Part shown: piece after piece, positions 1 through 15,200 of the stretch
Position numbering within the stretch: position 1 is the first letter of the stretch
Layout of the letters: every line of letters starts with the position of its first letter
The notes under the pieces: model-generated
The model's database searches: none
The model's input: only the letters and a program-made list of their open reading frames with translations
Told to the model about the DNA's origin: nothing
Source of the DNA: Saccoglossus kowalevskii
Lineage: Eukaryota > Hemichordata > Enteropneusta > Harrimaniidae
Assembly (NCBI RefSeq): GCF_000003605.2
Contig: NW_003116454.1
Location: 291,030 to 330,643 of the forward strand
Direction of reading: 5' to 3'
DNA length: 39,614 bases
Program-made: the position numbers and the translations under genes

Positions 1-47
1 CATTGTTTTCTTGAATGCGCGTCGCAGAACCGTCTCCCCGTGACGCT
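1..47 (+). CDS. Exon 1 (partial): N-terminal, probable signal-peptide part
   Basis: Frame 1 is open from base 1, and the segment ends in CT followed by a consensus gtaagt donor at 48-53. The two leftover bases join G190 to make a Leu codon, so the phase matches exon 2 exactly; the other two frames hit stops. The joined peptide places a hydrophobic run (LPVTLAIIGNIYI) about 25 residues before RIRP, where a signal peptide core is expected. There is no in-frame Met, so the start lies upstream. The short match could be chance, so this is the least certain exon. Confidence 0.5.
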
Positions 48-3000
48 GTAAGTACAGTGATCGAATTGCGATTCTGTAACTTGACTAACCCGTCCCAATT
101 AACCTTCTGTTTTGAGTCTTTGTGTAGTATAACCAATTAATCCAGTCATCAAATGGTACATTAGCAAGTGATCTGTTTGTCTGTTTCAGGGCGATTATCG
201 GAAATATTTACATAACTGGGCAGATAATGTCTGACACACCGTTAGATCGAACATCCCAGGTCCTCAACACATTGATGTCTCTGTACGACAAACGGATTCG
301 ACCACACACTAACGGTAAGGCAATTAAACCATTATAGAACCACTGAGCTGTGGTGCGATCGTGGATCCAATGGACCAATAACTTTGGTGACATTTAACAG
401 AACAGACATATATGTGTCACGCTTCTTTACAAATACAACAATATTTCACGAAGGCTTCTCGACCTAATGCGTCTAAAAATGCTTGGTAGTTTTCTGTATA
501 TTAAAGCAATAAAGACAGCGGTAACTCGAAATAAACCACATAATTATATTCATAACGCGGTTATTTTTGATGAATTAATCTGTGGCTTTGATGTGCCCGA
601 ACACATCTTCAAGTTTAGGTGCATGGTTTTACCGGCGTGCCGTAAAACGAGGTATGCTCGACGATTAATTTACCGCGTCAAGTACTGCAAAGTTCATGAA
701 TTTAATCCTGCTGTAAATTACATATTTTTTATGGCTAGTTTTAAATCACAGCCAAGTGGCGTCAAATAGCCAGTCAGATTTTTTTTTAATGTTATCGCTG
801 GCTTCCTGTGTATTGATGATAACCACACAGAGAGATGCGGATTCGGAGTTAATGGTGCGTCGAAGCGCGGAAAGGACCTTAACTGAAGTTTGGTCAATTC
901 ACTTACCATCAGTCGAGTCAGGAAATTGCCTTGAAAGCTTTCAAGCAGAATAAGAAGTAAGATATTTGTCGGAGAAATGAAGTCCCCCGCGGTTTGCAAG
1001 AACTGCAGTAAATAGACTGATTATGACACGTGTATACAAAGCGTTTATTATATCACACATTGCGTGGCACTTGTCAATTTCACACTGTGTTGTGCATTTG
1101 TAATTACATCAGGTACATATTGAGAAATGTTGGGGTAATCTGGTAATTCCGGTCAGCGTTTAGAAATTGAATGGCGTGTATACCATAATTATGTCACGTG
1201 TTTTCGCAGAGCTCGTTATTGGGCCATCTACATGCCATATGCTGGATGATAAATATCACAATATGCAACAGTATTATATTTTTCTTCAATGTTGTTCATA
1301 ACAAAACTGAAAATTGACCATTATATGGTATGTGTGCCTAAGATGTTATAACAAACAAGAAACAAAAACAATATATCAACCACAGAAAAGGGCGACAGGA
1401 AGGAAGAACACTTTAACATCAAAATCGACATGAGCAACGGATTTAATGCCGGATATGACATGAATAAACCATCGACACACATAACATAGCGGTCGTATGC
1501 AAAATACGTTGAGCTTGTAAGAATACAAAAGTGATTTGAACAAAAATTAATACATTAAAATCAGCTTAGAAATAGTGTAACATATGTATGTACCAGACAC
1601 ACAGTAATAAGAATGCTCGTGGGGTTACCTACACCCACCGCTTGTAGCATAAATGGAATCGTCTACGGTAACGTTATTCTGACTAGTTTCAGAAAAACGT
1701 AATTTTGCCGCTTGGTAAGACCTCCGTAAAACAATTGTCCACAATGCATTGCATTAGGACTTATAAATTGACAAGAGTTGTAATTAGCGTAGCCTTTGAA
1801 TTGCCGACAATTTTCTAATTAAATATAAGCTGAGCTTGGCATGCCGTGGCATAAATATGATCAAATCGAAGTAGAAATATCAATGCAATATATATTCAAT
1901 ATATTGTGAAGCCAAGTAATACAATGTTTAAACTAATTTGTTGTTATAAAATAAGTTTGGTCATTCTTGACGTATCGACTGCACAATACAATACACCGAT
2001 CAGTCAATTCATTCAAATTAATTAGTCTGTTCATGATGTTTTATGTTCACATTAATTATGTACAGTAATTGCTTTTCGCCTATATCAAATTCTGTAAATT
2101 GAAATTATAACGGTGTTTGGGATAATTAAACTAATGGATTAATACTGTCTGTGATGGTGTCGCTCACACTCCAGTCTGTTAGTAGGGCGGCGCAGATAAT
2201 ACAATGCCAGACACGCCGCTTCAATGTCTTGTATAATTTTAGCAAACATTTGAAAATGGCGGTTTCACTCTAATATTACTTACATTTAACATTTACATAT
2301 TATAGTTAGGGGTATATAGATTTTATACATAGGTATACTGAGTAGTGTCAGGCTCTAAAGCGCCGTAGTCTTCACATCGCGTCGTGTTCGATGTAGATGT
2401 TCCATACGACGTATAAGACCCGTGTAAAACGTATTGTTTGTTTACCCGAACTTGCGCCGCGGGACGACTGTACCGCTTTGAAGCAAATAACACGATGACA
2501 GTCTAGTCTACTGTCCTACAGTCTAAACACGATGGAATACTGCTAATTTTGCGGGTAGTGTAGCAATTCAATATAACAAACCTTGTCAGAATACACTCGC
2601 GGTAATTACATCATAGGTAAACAGACGTTGTTTTCAATGTACGTCAATGTGTACCCATCAGTCGCTTCAATTGTATAGAGGCTACACACGCGCATCGTCA
2701 AAGCAAATTTTGTTAGACATTTAAAAAAAAACAAAACAAAAAAAAAACAGACCGACCGAAGTCCTTTTTTAACATACATGAAACAGACACACAGTATGTG
2801 ACACCTGTTAGAATGTAATTAAACGGAAACAGAATGCTATATACTAGTATTCAAACCTGGTTTTTCTCTCGAATCATAGTACGCGCATGATAATGGAATT
2901 CAACACAAACAATTCAATTACATTCTCGCCAATAATAGAATACGAACCTCGTAAATTAAACACGATCTTTAGCATTATTATAGCGTTATCAACCGATACT

Positions 3001-6000
3001 ATAAGATATAGCAATGGTGATTAGACAGAGATAAAACCGGAAGTTAGTGATATATTACATGGATGGCGGCCCGCTTTTCAGTTTGTACACATGTTACACG
3101 GATCAACGCGTTTTTATAAAAAGAAAACAAAGCAGTATATACTGGGTTATTCACTGCAGTTGTTTTCATTGGAACGTGATTGTTTACTACCGTAACGGTC
3201 AATAAAAATTACGCCGTCAATACCAGATGGGCATGTACTATTTCACATATATTCTTACATTATTAAAATAAATCATCGAATGTATGCATGCACACAGGGA
3301 ATAGCATGACAATAATACTGTGTGTTTTTTTGTTTTATAGTTTTTTTAATAAAATATTGGTAATTACTGAAGCATGTACAATATGAAATAAAAATAATAA
3401 TGTTTTACCTAATTTAAACAGATGTGTGCAGACTACTGAAACATTTACAATATGGCCTTTATAACAATACTATTTTAAAAATAAAATGTATTGGTATATT
3501 ACAATTAAACTGGCTAAACGTTCACTGATTACAGGCAATATTTGGAATGCCAAGAAAGCAGTCTGAGCATTTCTTCTTGATTTGCATATTGTTTCAATTA
3601 CATTTTGCAATTATAATGGCGCGGCGAGCTCTTTGATAAGAGTTAATTAAGAGAAGACAAATTAATTTGTGGATTTCATCGTGTAGGCACATTCATATAA
3701 CATTTACATTGCTATGCATTCTTTTCAACAAAAGATAAATTGTCAGCACAAATACAGCCAAGTATGTTGCACGTATCGTATGTATTGTTTGTTGAGAAAA
3801 ATAAATAATCTCATTTTCAAAACTGCTCCAAATGCATTGACAGCAAACGGGTGTTATAATATTTAAGCCATTAATGGGCTCATGCAATGCTGAATCGTTC
3901 TGTTATTGTTTCGAATATTTTGACAACAGAATAAAGCTATGTTCAAGCTATGGACGACAAAGCAAAGACTTGATTGTTCGAGAATTCACATTCATATCCA
4001 ATATAAGTTTCACGTAGGTGATGTTTCGGTTGATATTTGTGAATATCCACTTTAATATTCTCATCATATTGAAGATACTGCCTTCCAATAATAATTGACC
4101 TTAAAATAAATAGCGTTATGCTGTTTATCCTGAACAGTGTCCTTTTTTTATTAACGCTCTCTTAGATTATAGTAAACTAGTGCTTAGCGCGCGGGTACCC
4201 CCGTATGTGGCGCCAGGTGCATGGATTGATATCAAGCCTGTGCTGACCAGACAGCTGAATGTCCGATATTGAGTTCTACCAGGTTTTCTATTCTACAAAG
4301 GTTTCTAACTATCCGCTAAGTAGTTCCCCATATCGAGAAATAATTTGCATTTCGAAATCTTTGAGGGGACACGATTTCGTTTTATGTTTTGAACATTGCC
4401 GTTATTGATTTTTTTAACAATAATGGTACGCGCCAAAATACTAGTAGTACATGTATGAAATACAATTTTACGCTCAGAATGGCCGATTTCTGGTGATAAA
4501 AACAAATGCAATGCTCAAATTCAATGATCTAGACAGCGATTTTAAATCCATGACTCGTTGTCATGGTTTCTAATTCATCATCTATGGCACTAAACAAACG
4601 AATATAAAGCCGATATAAGTTTGGTTTTGTAAACATTTTATGTCCCTGTAAGACATCTCATTTGAGGTTCGAAAACATACAAAGGTCGTCACAAAGGTCA
4701 AGTTTATATTAAAGGGGTTATGAGTTGTAGGACGTTTGGAATAACGCATCTGATTCCTTATTAAATGATTAAAAAATGAAATTATGATTCTTTCAGATTT
4801 TTGTTACCTTACAGTGAATTACAGTGCTCCTACTTGACACAATAAATGCAGTCCCTCGGCTTAACAATAAAACTGCAATGATTTGATGGACTGCAGAATT
4901 GCACGGTTTCTACTTGACATGATAATTGCAGTACCCGACCAGACAATGAAATTGTAATGATTTGAATGGACAGCAGAATTGCAGTGCTTCTACTTGACAC
5001 GTGAATTTAGTGTCCCGGCTAGACAACAGAATTTCAATGATTCGAATCAACAGTATAATTGCACGATTTCTACTTGACACGTGAATTGCAGTGCTCCAGC
5101 TAAACAGTAGAATTCGACTGGGTAGCAGAATAGCCGTGCTCTTAATAGACACGAACATTTTAGCGCTCTAACTTGACAATAGTGTTGTGTTGATTTGCCT
5201 AGGCACAACATAATTGAAGAGTAATTGTCCTTACCCGGGTCAATGTACGAAAGTACATTTCGAAATTCTTGCAATCTTGGCTCACATGCCACCTTATAAG
5301 CACTGTGAGCGAAAGATTACGGCCGTCCAAATATTTGTGCATGTTCAGTAAGCTATTACAAATAAATTGACAGCGATCTATACATGGTGCAGCACTGTAG
5401 TTCCCAGCGGGAGAATATTGACGAATTTTGACAAGCATTCTTTAATCTTCTAGATGAGTTATGTAAATTTGATTACCATATTCACCCAGCACGCACCATC
5501 CTTGAATGTGGTGCCATCAATCTTTGAAATCTCGCGTTGCCACAATGCCATTTCGCGAGTATTACCTTGACAATCGTGAGTATGACGCACATCAATACCG
5601 GGTTACTTCACAATTGGTGCATGACATCTGTTCAGGCCTTTAACACAACTGTTTTTGCTGATAATTTTGGATTACGATAACATGTGTACGAACATTTCAT
5701 TTAAGGAGCCGATGTGGGTGTTTCTCCTAGCTTCTTTCACTATAGAGGAACTACAGCGGCGCCGTATATACGTACAGTAACCTGTCAACAGCGCATGCGC
5801 ACGAATGACTATTTAGATAAGAGATAATTATACGTAATCGACACTTGGTTTAGATAAAGGACAAGTCAACGTAATGGGAGTTACGAAATGCAAAAATTTT
5901 CCCAGAATTCAATTACATACACTTGCATGAAAACATTGTCATATAATGCGAATTTAGTATTGGGGCTTAAATAAAAAGTCTGGACATCACCATGGTATTA

Positions 6001-9000
6001 CAAGTCATGAAATGACAAGACCTGACAAAAAACGAGAGCTAAAACTTGGCGTTTCTTCCATTTCATTAGTAACAAAACCATTTGATTGTGGTGGGTATGT
6101 TGCTCATGTTTGTGGACAATATATGTTTCAACATTAAGTTGCATTTGTGTTCTCTCTAACGTAATTCCTAGTATTTAATTTTTCCCCTAGATTAAATTTT
6201 GCATGGGGTTTCTCCATATCCCTTCCTCTCTCATTCAAACCTAGCCCACCAAGGAATAGCTTAATACTGGTTAATGATTAACTTGAATGGCGGCAGTCGT
6301 CGTGCCGCGTCCTGTTCGATATGGGACTCTTAGCGACGTATACAACGCGTGTAAAATACATTGTTTATTTACATGAAATTTGAATACGCGCTGCGCGACG
6401 ACCACCGCCCTTTAACTTGGACATAACATAACGTGTGCAGGGTTCCTGTCTGGGCGCCCTGTCTGGTTTCGAGTTGCACTGTGTCTAATTTGATGTTATT
6501 TCGTAAATTAAAAAGCCGTTTAAACATATTTAAAACACGTGTGGTTTAATTTATGCTTGACATTATATTTAATTTATGGTTTTCTTTGAAATGATTTCAA
6601 ATGTTAGCTATCGTTTGATCCCCCGCAAAAAAAAACCTTTTGGTGATGCTCTGTCAGACATTAATGGAAAAACCCTAAGTTTAGAATGGATATACACAAC
6701 ACTAAAAGGTGTATCTTACACTCGTCTAAACAACTCTATTCAATCTTATTGATAACCAAGTGTAACAGAAGCAACATTCTGTAATCGAATAGTATGTCTA
6801 CATGTGGAAGTGTACAACCACGCGGGGGAAGCAGTGTTTGTATCGTATTTGATAAATACTGTCGCAAAAATAATAATTCCAGTACAATAAAAGTTCCCAG
6901 AAAAAAAAAAATCAAAAAGTTGCAACCAGTTCTGATTGATAGATATCAAAATAATTGAATAATCTGAAAGGGGATTACGAGGTGACAATATTGGAGTTTC
7001 AAATTATTTCCATGTTCATCTTTTTAGTATATCACCCGTCCGTAGAAGTTTCAATCCTAATGTGTTTGTATGATTCCACCCATGTTGGTTGGTTGGAATA
7101 TTAGCATAAAGACTCTTTCAGTGGTTTCTCGACAATTCCAATTGAATTCCATTCATACATGTTTTAGCGTAGATCTGAATGTTAGCATAGGCATCTGTTT
7201 CCATAGCGACATTCCCTGTCAGACATGAAATGATAACACACTAAAATAGAACAATAAATGTGAGATATCACCAATAAACTGGAACTATGATCATTATATA
7301 ATCTTGAAATCGTAGCTAATTTTATCCCTGAATGAAAACGACATCTGAAATCTTATCCATGGTTTAACATCGTCTCACAGTGGCAATGCACCTACTGTGA
7401 GTTTGACAGTGTTATATATTTTAATTTGTACATGTATGATTGCTTGTTTGTCTGTAATTATCTGGACAGACTTTTACTGTGAAACATTAAGTCTTCCCTT
7501 TAAAGGGAGAGGGTTAAAATTCAAGTCCAAGGTAGTTAAAGGAAATGACCGATTTATCGAATTCACTTAAGGTGAATAAATAATATGGCCGATTTATTGA
7601 TTGAATCATTTCACGGCAGTTCATGGATACGCTCGATTCACCGAATTAATCAGCATTGAATCAATAGTGTGACCAGTTGTTGAATTAACTTAGTAGATCA
7701 ATAATACAGATAATTCACTTAATTCATCTGCGGTAGATCGAGGATAATTCAGCTAGAGTTTCATCATCCAATAATTTGTACTCCACTCTCTCTCTCTATT
7801 TCAAGAGAGAGAGAGTTGCGTGTTTTCGCGGGGCATTCTGGTCCCCGACGGCAGTGTATAAAGTCACGTGATATTTGAACTTAAATAATAAATGACATAA
7901 TGCGTTCAATATTGAAGTACAAAAAAAGTGGGATAAATTTCTCTTGCTGTCGCACTGATTCTGCACTGTATCCCGTAGACATATTCCCATAGACGTATTT
8001 ATCAACCATATCATGTCAAGTGGCATTTGACCTCATTTCCCATCGCCTTTATGCGTGGCCACCTGTGTTTAAGACTCGTGTACACTGCAAGTAATATTAA
8101 TGGCCATCACTGTGCCGTGTTTTCGTGCTGTGCCATAACGCTTTAATCGACAAAACCTGATTATTATCACGATGGCCAACAAGTGATTAATACGTGCTTT
8201 ACTTATTGTGCTTGAGTCACGCCGTAATTAAATTTAAATTGACTTGGTATAACTATTGAATCTGAATGGGACATGCGAAACAAGAACGAAGGATATCACG
8301 TTGCCAATCGGTGCACAGTACACCGAGACCCGCATTTCTTGAAGCTTGCTACGAAAAGATTAGTAGAAATAACGACACACGTGAAATCCGATCCGAATGT
8401 TAATATGATTAATTCATACAACAACAGGGAGCATTGAGGCGACCTTAGTATTACTGAATACGTCAACGGGGCATGCAACATTGAACGTATTAATTATTCA
8501 TCGTTTCGTAATACTGAACAAATTGGTTACAATAGAACAAACAATTATCCACATTTAAATTAATTAATTAAATTCTAACCTCGCTCCACTGAGTCGGTCG
8601 AACATTCTGATACTGATTTATACAACAAAAAAAAGGGAAAAAAGTGTTATTTAAATTGAACACAGCGCAGTGTGAAGAAATATATATTGAATTATGAGCT
8701 TTCGGATATACACGTACAGAGCGATTACTGCCTCTAAATTAAAGATTATAACTACAAAGTGATTACTCCTTGTGATACATTCATTGAATATCAAAAGTGC
8801 AAGTTCGATTACTAAACTTATAATAATATAGTATATGGCTCATTGAAATTGCTCTCTCATTTGAACAAAAAAAAACACAACCTTTATCGTATTATTAGAT
8901 TGTCTGACACATGATGCAACAGTGGGCATAGAATGAAAAAAAAATTATACATATTTGAGAAGATATAAATACATTTCTGAAAGTCGAAAACGTTAAATAA

Positions 9001-12000
9001 TTTATATTCAGACGCGACGTATTTCTTATCTGTGTGGTTTTCACTATCTGAAAATATACGTTCGATTCTAACGCTGAGCGACGCGCAGCCTTTTCCTTTC
9101 TTTTGGATTTCTTATCGTTCACATCAATTAGCTAAAATGTTTTCATGTTGCTGCGTGTGTTCAGGCTGCGTGCAGTTCGCGCATAAATTGCCGTCCATCG
9201 TCATCTATACACACACACACATACACACCGACTTTAAACAGAAACACGCAAAATAAAATTGACTGCGTATTGTAATTACAAAGCAAATTGTGGCAGTGTG
9301 ACTGTGGTGCTAGTGTACATAGCAACGTGGGTCATCACCTGTTCATTGATGTGTCTCATTTCAATCTAAGACAGACAGTATCGTGGAGACTTTATTCTAT
9401 TAGCGAACTAAGATTTGTGGCTTTCAGAGATTACTGCGCGGCCATACTAGTGGAGCATGTAGCATAAATCAATAACAGTGCGATTAAGCACAGGAAGACG
9501 CGTGTTGCACGATTCACGGCATATGCACCCTTAACCTCGGTGCGTGTGTACTCCGAATAGCATCCTAATTATCAGTGTTTCTTTCCCGATTTGAACGCTA
9601 ATAACGCAGCTCGATCAAAGGATTTAATGTTATTCGAGAGGTGATTTGTCTTTGACTTTGACATTCAATTGAATCGGGCGACTTGTACTAAGGTTAACAA
9701 AAGCCGCCCCAGTCACATCGTGTGTATAATCTGAAAACAATGTCAGTGTCGAATCAAAACAGGCAAGCTGTAACTGAATAATATGCGTTAAAACCAACAT
9801 CAATGCGAAATGTACCAATAACTAATCGGCCGCCCAGTTGCTTTCCACACATGATATGCTGCGGGTATTCGCTCTTCTCTCACAATCATTTAAACATTGT
9901 TTATCAATTGATGCATGGGCAGCCGTTACATATACCAGCTAATATCAATAAATATAATAAAGCAATATTGATATTAGTTCGGATCAATGAATCAGCGTAA
10001 AAAAACGAAATAATACAATGGAATGTTTAAAATTAAGGTTGATAGGTGCGTGCTATGACCTTGATATGTTTATCATTTTATTCTCGTTTTCTTCTCTTCT
10101 TAGGTTCAGCGACCGAAGTCACATGCAACATGTACATAATTAGTCTGGATTCGGTTAAAGAAGCGACAATGGTGAGTAGGAGAGCTACCGGCTCTATTCG
10201 AGATATGAAAAAAGGAGAAATCTGAAACAGCTGGTACGTGTGACATGATGTGGCACGCCATCATGTCGCTTGCTGTTAGTGATATGATTGTTCCCTATGT
10301 TTAGTTTGTATTTAATATCGCATGAATATGGGATCAAACTAGCGGCAGCTGATTTCTGCTCATGACGCGGAAATCAACGATGCATCCCCATTATAACCGT
10401 ACCTCACGAAGAAACAAATGCCATGGTTACCGTTAATCACATGAACAAGAACAGACTTCGCGCGCATATTGAAGAGAATCACACACACAAAGCTAACGCA
10501 TTACTCTAACATGTTAACCCGAATCGTTCTCAGCTATACTAGCTGTGTGGTTTGACGGGGGTGACCAATAACCGTGAACCTTTGATGTAAAAAAGGACTG
10601 ACACTTTTATATTTAGACAATTTTTCTGGTTTATTCGTATCCATATTTACCAGTGAGCGTATGTTATCGTGTCATTCAGTTGTTTTAGCTGCAACACTGT
10701 GTTCGTCCGCAGGTTGATTTAAGTATGGTTGAGTTGCAATTGATTCGGTAAAGCAATACTGCGGAGGCCTGTTACCGTTGCACAGACACGATACTAGCGT
10801 ACACATTGACGTTACCCAAACATGTGGTGGTCATATCTCCAAAGGATTCATCGGATGTTTTTTCTTTCTTATCCCTGAAATCAGGGATGTAGCAAGTTTG
10901 TGTTAATACGATGAGAAAATTGATTAATCCCATTGCATTTACTACCAAATATTCAATATCATTTAATATGTTGCCATGGTATAATTATTATTAGTACATG
11001 CCGTGCATTTAGGGAGCAATCAGGCCAACACGTATCTATCACGTGTTGTATTACGTATAATCCTCGCCTCCGGGATTTTCCAAGTCTATCGATTGGATCA
11101 AACGGAAGGAAATAATGACCATGACCTTTAATAATAAGAACAATTCAAAGTAATAACAAAAATGTTTTCATTGATTAATGAATTTTTAAAATTACGTGAC
11201 ACTCGCGTTTGAACTAGATTGTCACACCAAATCTGATTATCGGTCAATATGACTTCAGCTGTAGTTTCCTATACTACAGACACAATCGCAAATATTATTC
11301 TTAGCAGTCAGTGACAAGAACGATCCGCTAAAATAACTAAACCGTGCTTAATTTGCATAAATATGTGATAAATGTGACAAATTCAAGGTCATAATGCAGA
11401 TCATCTAGCAACTAGCGATGTGAAATGTACGTTGCCTATCCCTACACATTCATATTATTTACTAGATTGAACAAGCGTAGAATACTGCCTAGGTGCAAAA
11501 TAGGTGTTTATACGTATTTGCCCTAAAAAAAACAACTCAATGCTTCCTTCACTGTTCGATTATATAACTGACGCATGCAACGCACGCCCCCAATCGTACA
11601 CGTCCAAATGAGTTTTGCGATCAAATTACCTGATTTGTGAACGCACTTGAAATGTTAATATACAGCTTAGAGTTTATACTTTGCGTGTTTATATGCTTTA
11701 CTTCATACTACTTACAGTGAAAATATAGGTATATTAAAACAATACACATACACACACGTAGAAACACCGCGTACATGTTTAAAACATTCGAAAAAACGAG
11801 ATATATTTAATTATTTCCATCAATCGTACCATTCATGGTTACTAGGATTTAACAACATTAGCTTAAAGTTTCTAGTGTGCGATTTAAAACAATGATTTTC
11901 CATTTATACTGCGAAATACCAGAGGCCAGGGTACTGGTGTAAACTAAACTGCTATAAACCTACACTAACACTCCACGATAAGTATTCATGGCAGGTTTGA

Positions 12001-12141
12001 CTAGAAATCCTATTTAGACGATCTGTTTAATCGAATCTTTCAATCAGGGAGGAATACATTAAACTGCAAAACAGGGAATGAGTGACACGAGTGAAACTAT
12101 TGATTACCATGGTAATTGCTCGTAGAACCAATTCCTATAAT

Positions 12142-12224
<83 letters not shown>

Positions 12225-15200
12225 TTATTTTTTTTAATTTTTTTTAATTTATTTATTTTTTTATTTACATTTTCAACGGTGCTCAACACAATCATAAATA
12301 CAAGAAAACAATAAATTGAGACATATACAAAACACAAAATAAACGTATAAATAAAATAAATAATTTACAAAGGAACATTTTAATTCAATCTAAGACTACA
12401 TACAATTATTATTCAGTTTATACTTATGAGTTATAGTGTGTCCCGTCCTGTCGCACGCAAGTGCACTGACCGAAAAAATCTCGCTGAGATCTAGAGCGGC
12501 CACGAGACTTGTTTTTCCTTAGATATTAATCCATTTTCGTCCGTCATTGCGTCCAATGATTCAAGTATCATAGTTACATATTGCAGAAGAACAGTACACA
12601 CGATGACGGACAATGGAACACTACTTGAGGGACAAGAACAAGTCTCGCGTAATCCTCGCTCCCAATGAGACCTCGGCGGACATTTGTGTCGTGGGTATAT
12701 TCACAGTTACGACGCCTAATGTGGGAAATTCTAACATAATATTAAAATTGTGGTTGTTCCTTGACCATCTTTCTCGAGAATAAGGATGTATATTCGCTTA
12801 GTAATGAATAAGAACTAATATTACGAACGCATCAGAGTTGACGAAAGAAAGATAATTAACTGCACTTTATTTAAAAGTTATGTATGATAATCCATACACG
12901 GGCCAAAATTATGTTATCAAATTAGTATTTAAATTTGTAGACAAATACAAAGTCATTTCGTTTTAAATTTACGAGAATTGCTTGATTTGCTTTTCAATTT
13001 TAGCCAATGTAATAGCTTGAATTAATGTCAAGACGCGTGATTTCATTTTCTCATGTTATGAATTCACCCCCATTGTTTGTCTGAAACGACAAGGGTCACC
13101 ACAATGGTTTAAAACATTGGCGCCTTCATTTGTAGAACAATCTACAGTCTGGGTTTTATTTCATGTATATTTATTGCATATTATGCCTTGATTGAAATTG
13201 GCGATAAATTACAATCAAAACCATATAATTATGTCACAAGTATTTGATTGAATGTAAAGTTATGAGTTTTGTGTTTTGTGTGCAATCGAGGGATTACGCG
13301 TTTTTAGTCCGCTTTAAGAGGACCATTGCCGATATGTTTAAATATCCTATTCGATACACTTTCAGAAAACATTGAGAATTATATTATTGTTTGTGTACTG
13401 GGCGATTAAAATAATTAATCGCATGTTTATATCACGCAGCTAATACATATGCTCAATGAGGGGAAAATGAAGTATGACCCTTTCGAATATAAAAAAAAAA
13501 CTGAAAAAAAAAAATAAACATTTTTTTTTTCAAATTTCAGGATGAAGAAAGTTTTTTTTTTATTAACGTTTTCTACAAATAAAAAATGGGTGTTTTAATA
13601 CTTTCGCTTAATCTAGTGCCCGCACAACAGACGCATTCTCGCTCAAAACGTACTCGCGTGAAACGTTCTCGCGTGAAACGTACTTGCGTGAAACGTTCTC
13701 GCGTGAAACGTTCTCGCGTGAAAGTAGTCACGTGAAACGTTCTCGCGTCGACTTCAAATAGTCCACGACGGCTATTCTCTTTCCCATTACGCTTTACATA
13801 ATAGTACCGCTACCACAGGTTGGAACGGATTCGATTTTCCGCGCATAAACGTCATAACACAGAGACCCATAGCCAGTTTGTAATGCCCTGACAAATTTGA
13901 GAAGACTGTATTATTCTAGCGAAAATAATCCACATTTTAAACTAATTTACAAAACATTGCATTCAGATTTAGGGCATAGAAACGTGTTATTAATTTTATT
14001 AAATAATCAGGTAACTTGAACATAACTGTGTTAACTGACAGTAACACGTAATTTGAATAAATTTGAATATGCAAATGAGTGGAGTTTATTCTCGGGCGAC
14101 CATTCTGACAGTTTCACCGCACTGCAAACAACTGGTTAAAAAAACAACGGTCGAAAAATTTGCGAAAACTGTACTTTGAGCTAACAATTGGGACTCTCCT
14201 GGACAGGTCATCTCTACATGCAACAACGTAGAACGTTTTGTGACGTAGCTTTGCTTCAAGGATACTCAGGCAAGTACAGAAGCGGTGGCATGAAACTTTG
14301 CATGGGGGGGGGATCTGCTCAGTATTCCTTGCGCCCCATAGGCGCAATGACTCGCATATTTTTTTTCGCGGTGCCGCCGCCACTGAAGCATATTCGCATT
14401 CGTTTCCGTTAAACATATTTTTTTTACATAATTTTGCAAAGAAACTCAAGAAGTTATACGAACTATTCTGGCATACGAAAATAAAATAAATTCACCAACA
14501 ATTCTGAGATATGAACTGCAATTTCTCCGCAATTGGGACTTTTGCTCCTACTAACCTATATTCGAAGGGACGGGATTGTACAATGACAGCGAGAGATTCG
14601 CGAGACTTGTTTTTGCTCATCCACTCGGTGTTCCATTCTCTATCGTCACTCCCTCCACTGATCCCCAGATCTACTTGAACGTAAAATTTGAAAATGTGGA
14701 CACGAGGACGGAGAGAGAATGAAGCACAATCAGAGGTGAAAACAAAATACTAAAATAACTAAATGACTAAAATAAACGAAAATTTACTCTAGGCTTTGTC
14801 TGACGTCAACATCTAACAATTCTGTATTTATTCCACGTCGTAATATTGTCATCATAAAAAAAATCACAGAAAAACAGTAAAACTAATATTCAGCGAATAG
14901 TATATCGTCATGACGTCACAGCTTGTGTGGGTTATAGTATTCTGTAATTACATATTACAACGCGCTTACGTGATTTCATTAATGTACCACCTCCTTTGGG
15001 TAACAAGTAGAATTAACAATTCTAACTCGCTCTTCAAATAGAAATTCGAGACCTGACTATTCGCTGGTCACTAATAGAAAATCCCTGATCTGTGAATATT
15101 GTTAAATTGAATGACATACTTCATATGATTTCAAAGCAAGCTATACCAGCGTAGTCACAAACATCTTAAACCCAGGGAAGCTGGTATCAGATTACGTTGT

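Larger units (their letters stand above)
315..10103 (+). other. Intron 2 (about 9.8 kb)
   Basis: Phase 1 intron with gtaagg and cttctcttcttag borders. It holds two copies of a GC-rich hairpin repeat (2361-2480, 6289-6411), an 80-bp minisatellite (4811-5200), a CT/AG hairpin (7785-7816), a short CA tract near 9209 and otherwise featureless AT-rich sequence. I found no convincing nested gene; the short open frames lack family motifs. Confidence 0.9.

Noticed and set aside
227-314. ATG at 227 as the true start of the channel
   Set aside because: It would leave the subunit without a signal peptide, and exon 2 is open upstream to a good acceptor that matches a phase-compatible upstream exon.
5463-5608. 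Minus-strand run of about 47 open codons with protein-like wording (ATG at about 5552)
   Set aside because: Too short, no recognised family and no splice or repeat evidence; cannot be separated from chance.
14114-14449. 111-codon minus-strand frame overlapping plus-strand frames
   Set aside because: Low-complexity stretches (poly-G, poly-T) and no motif on either strand.
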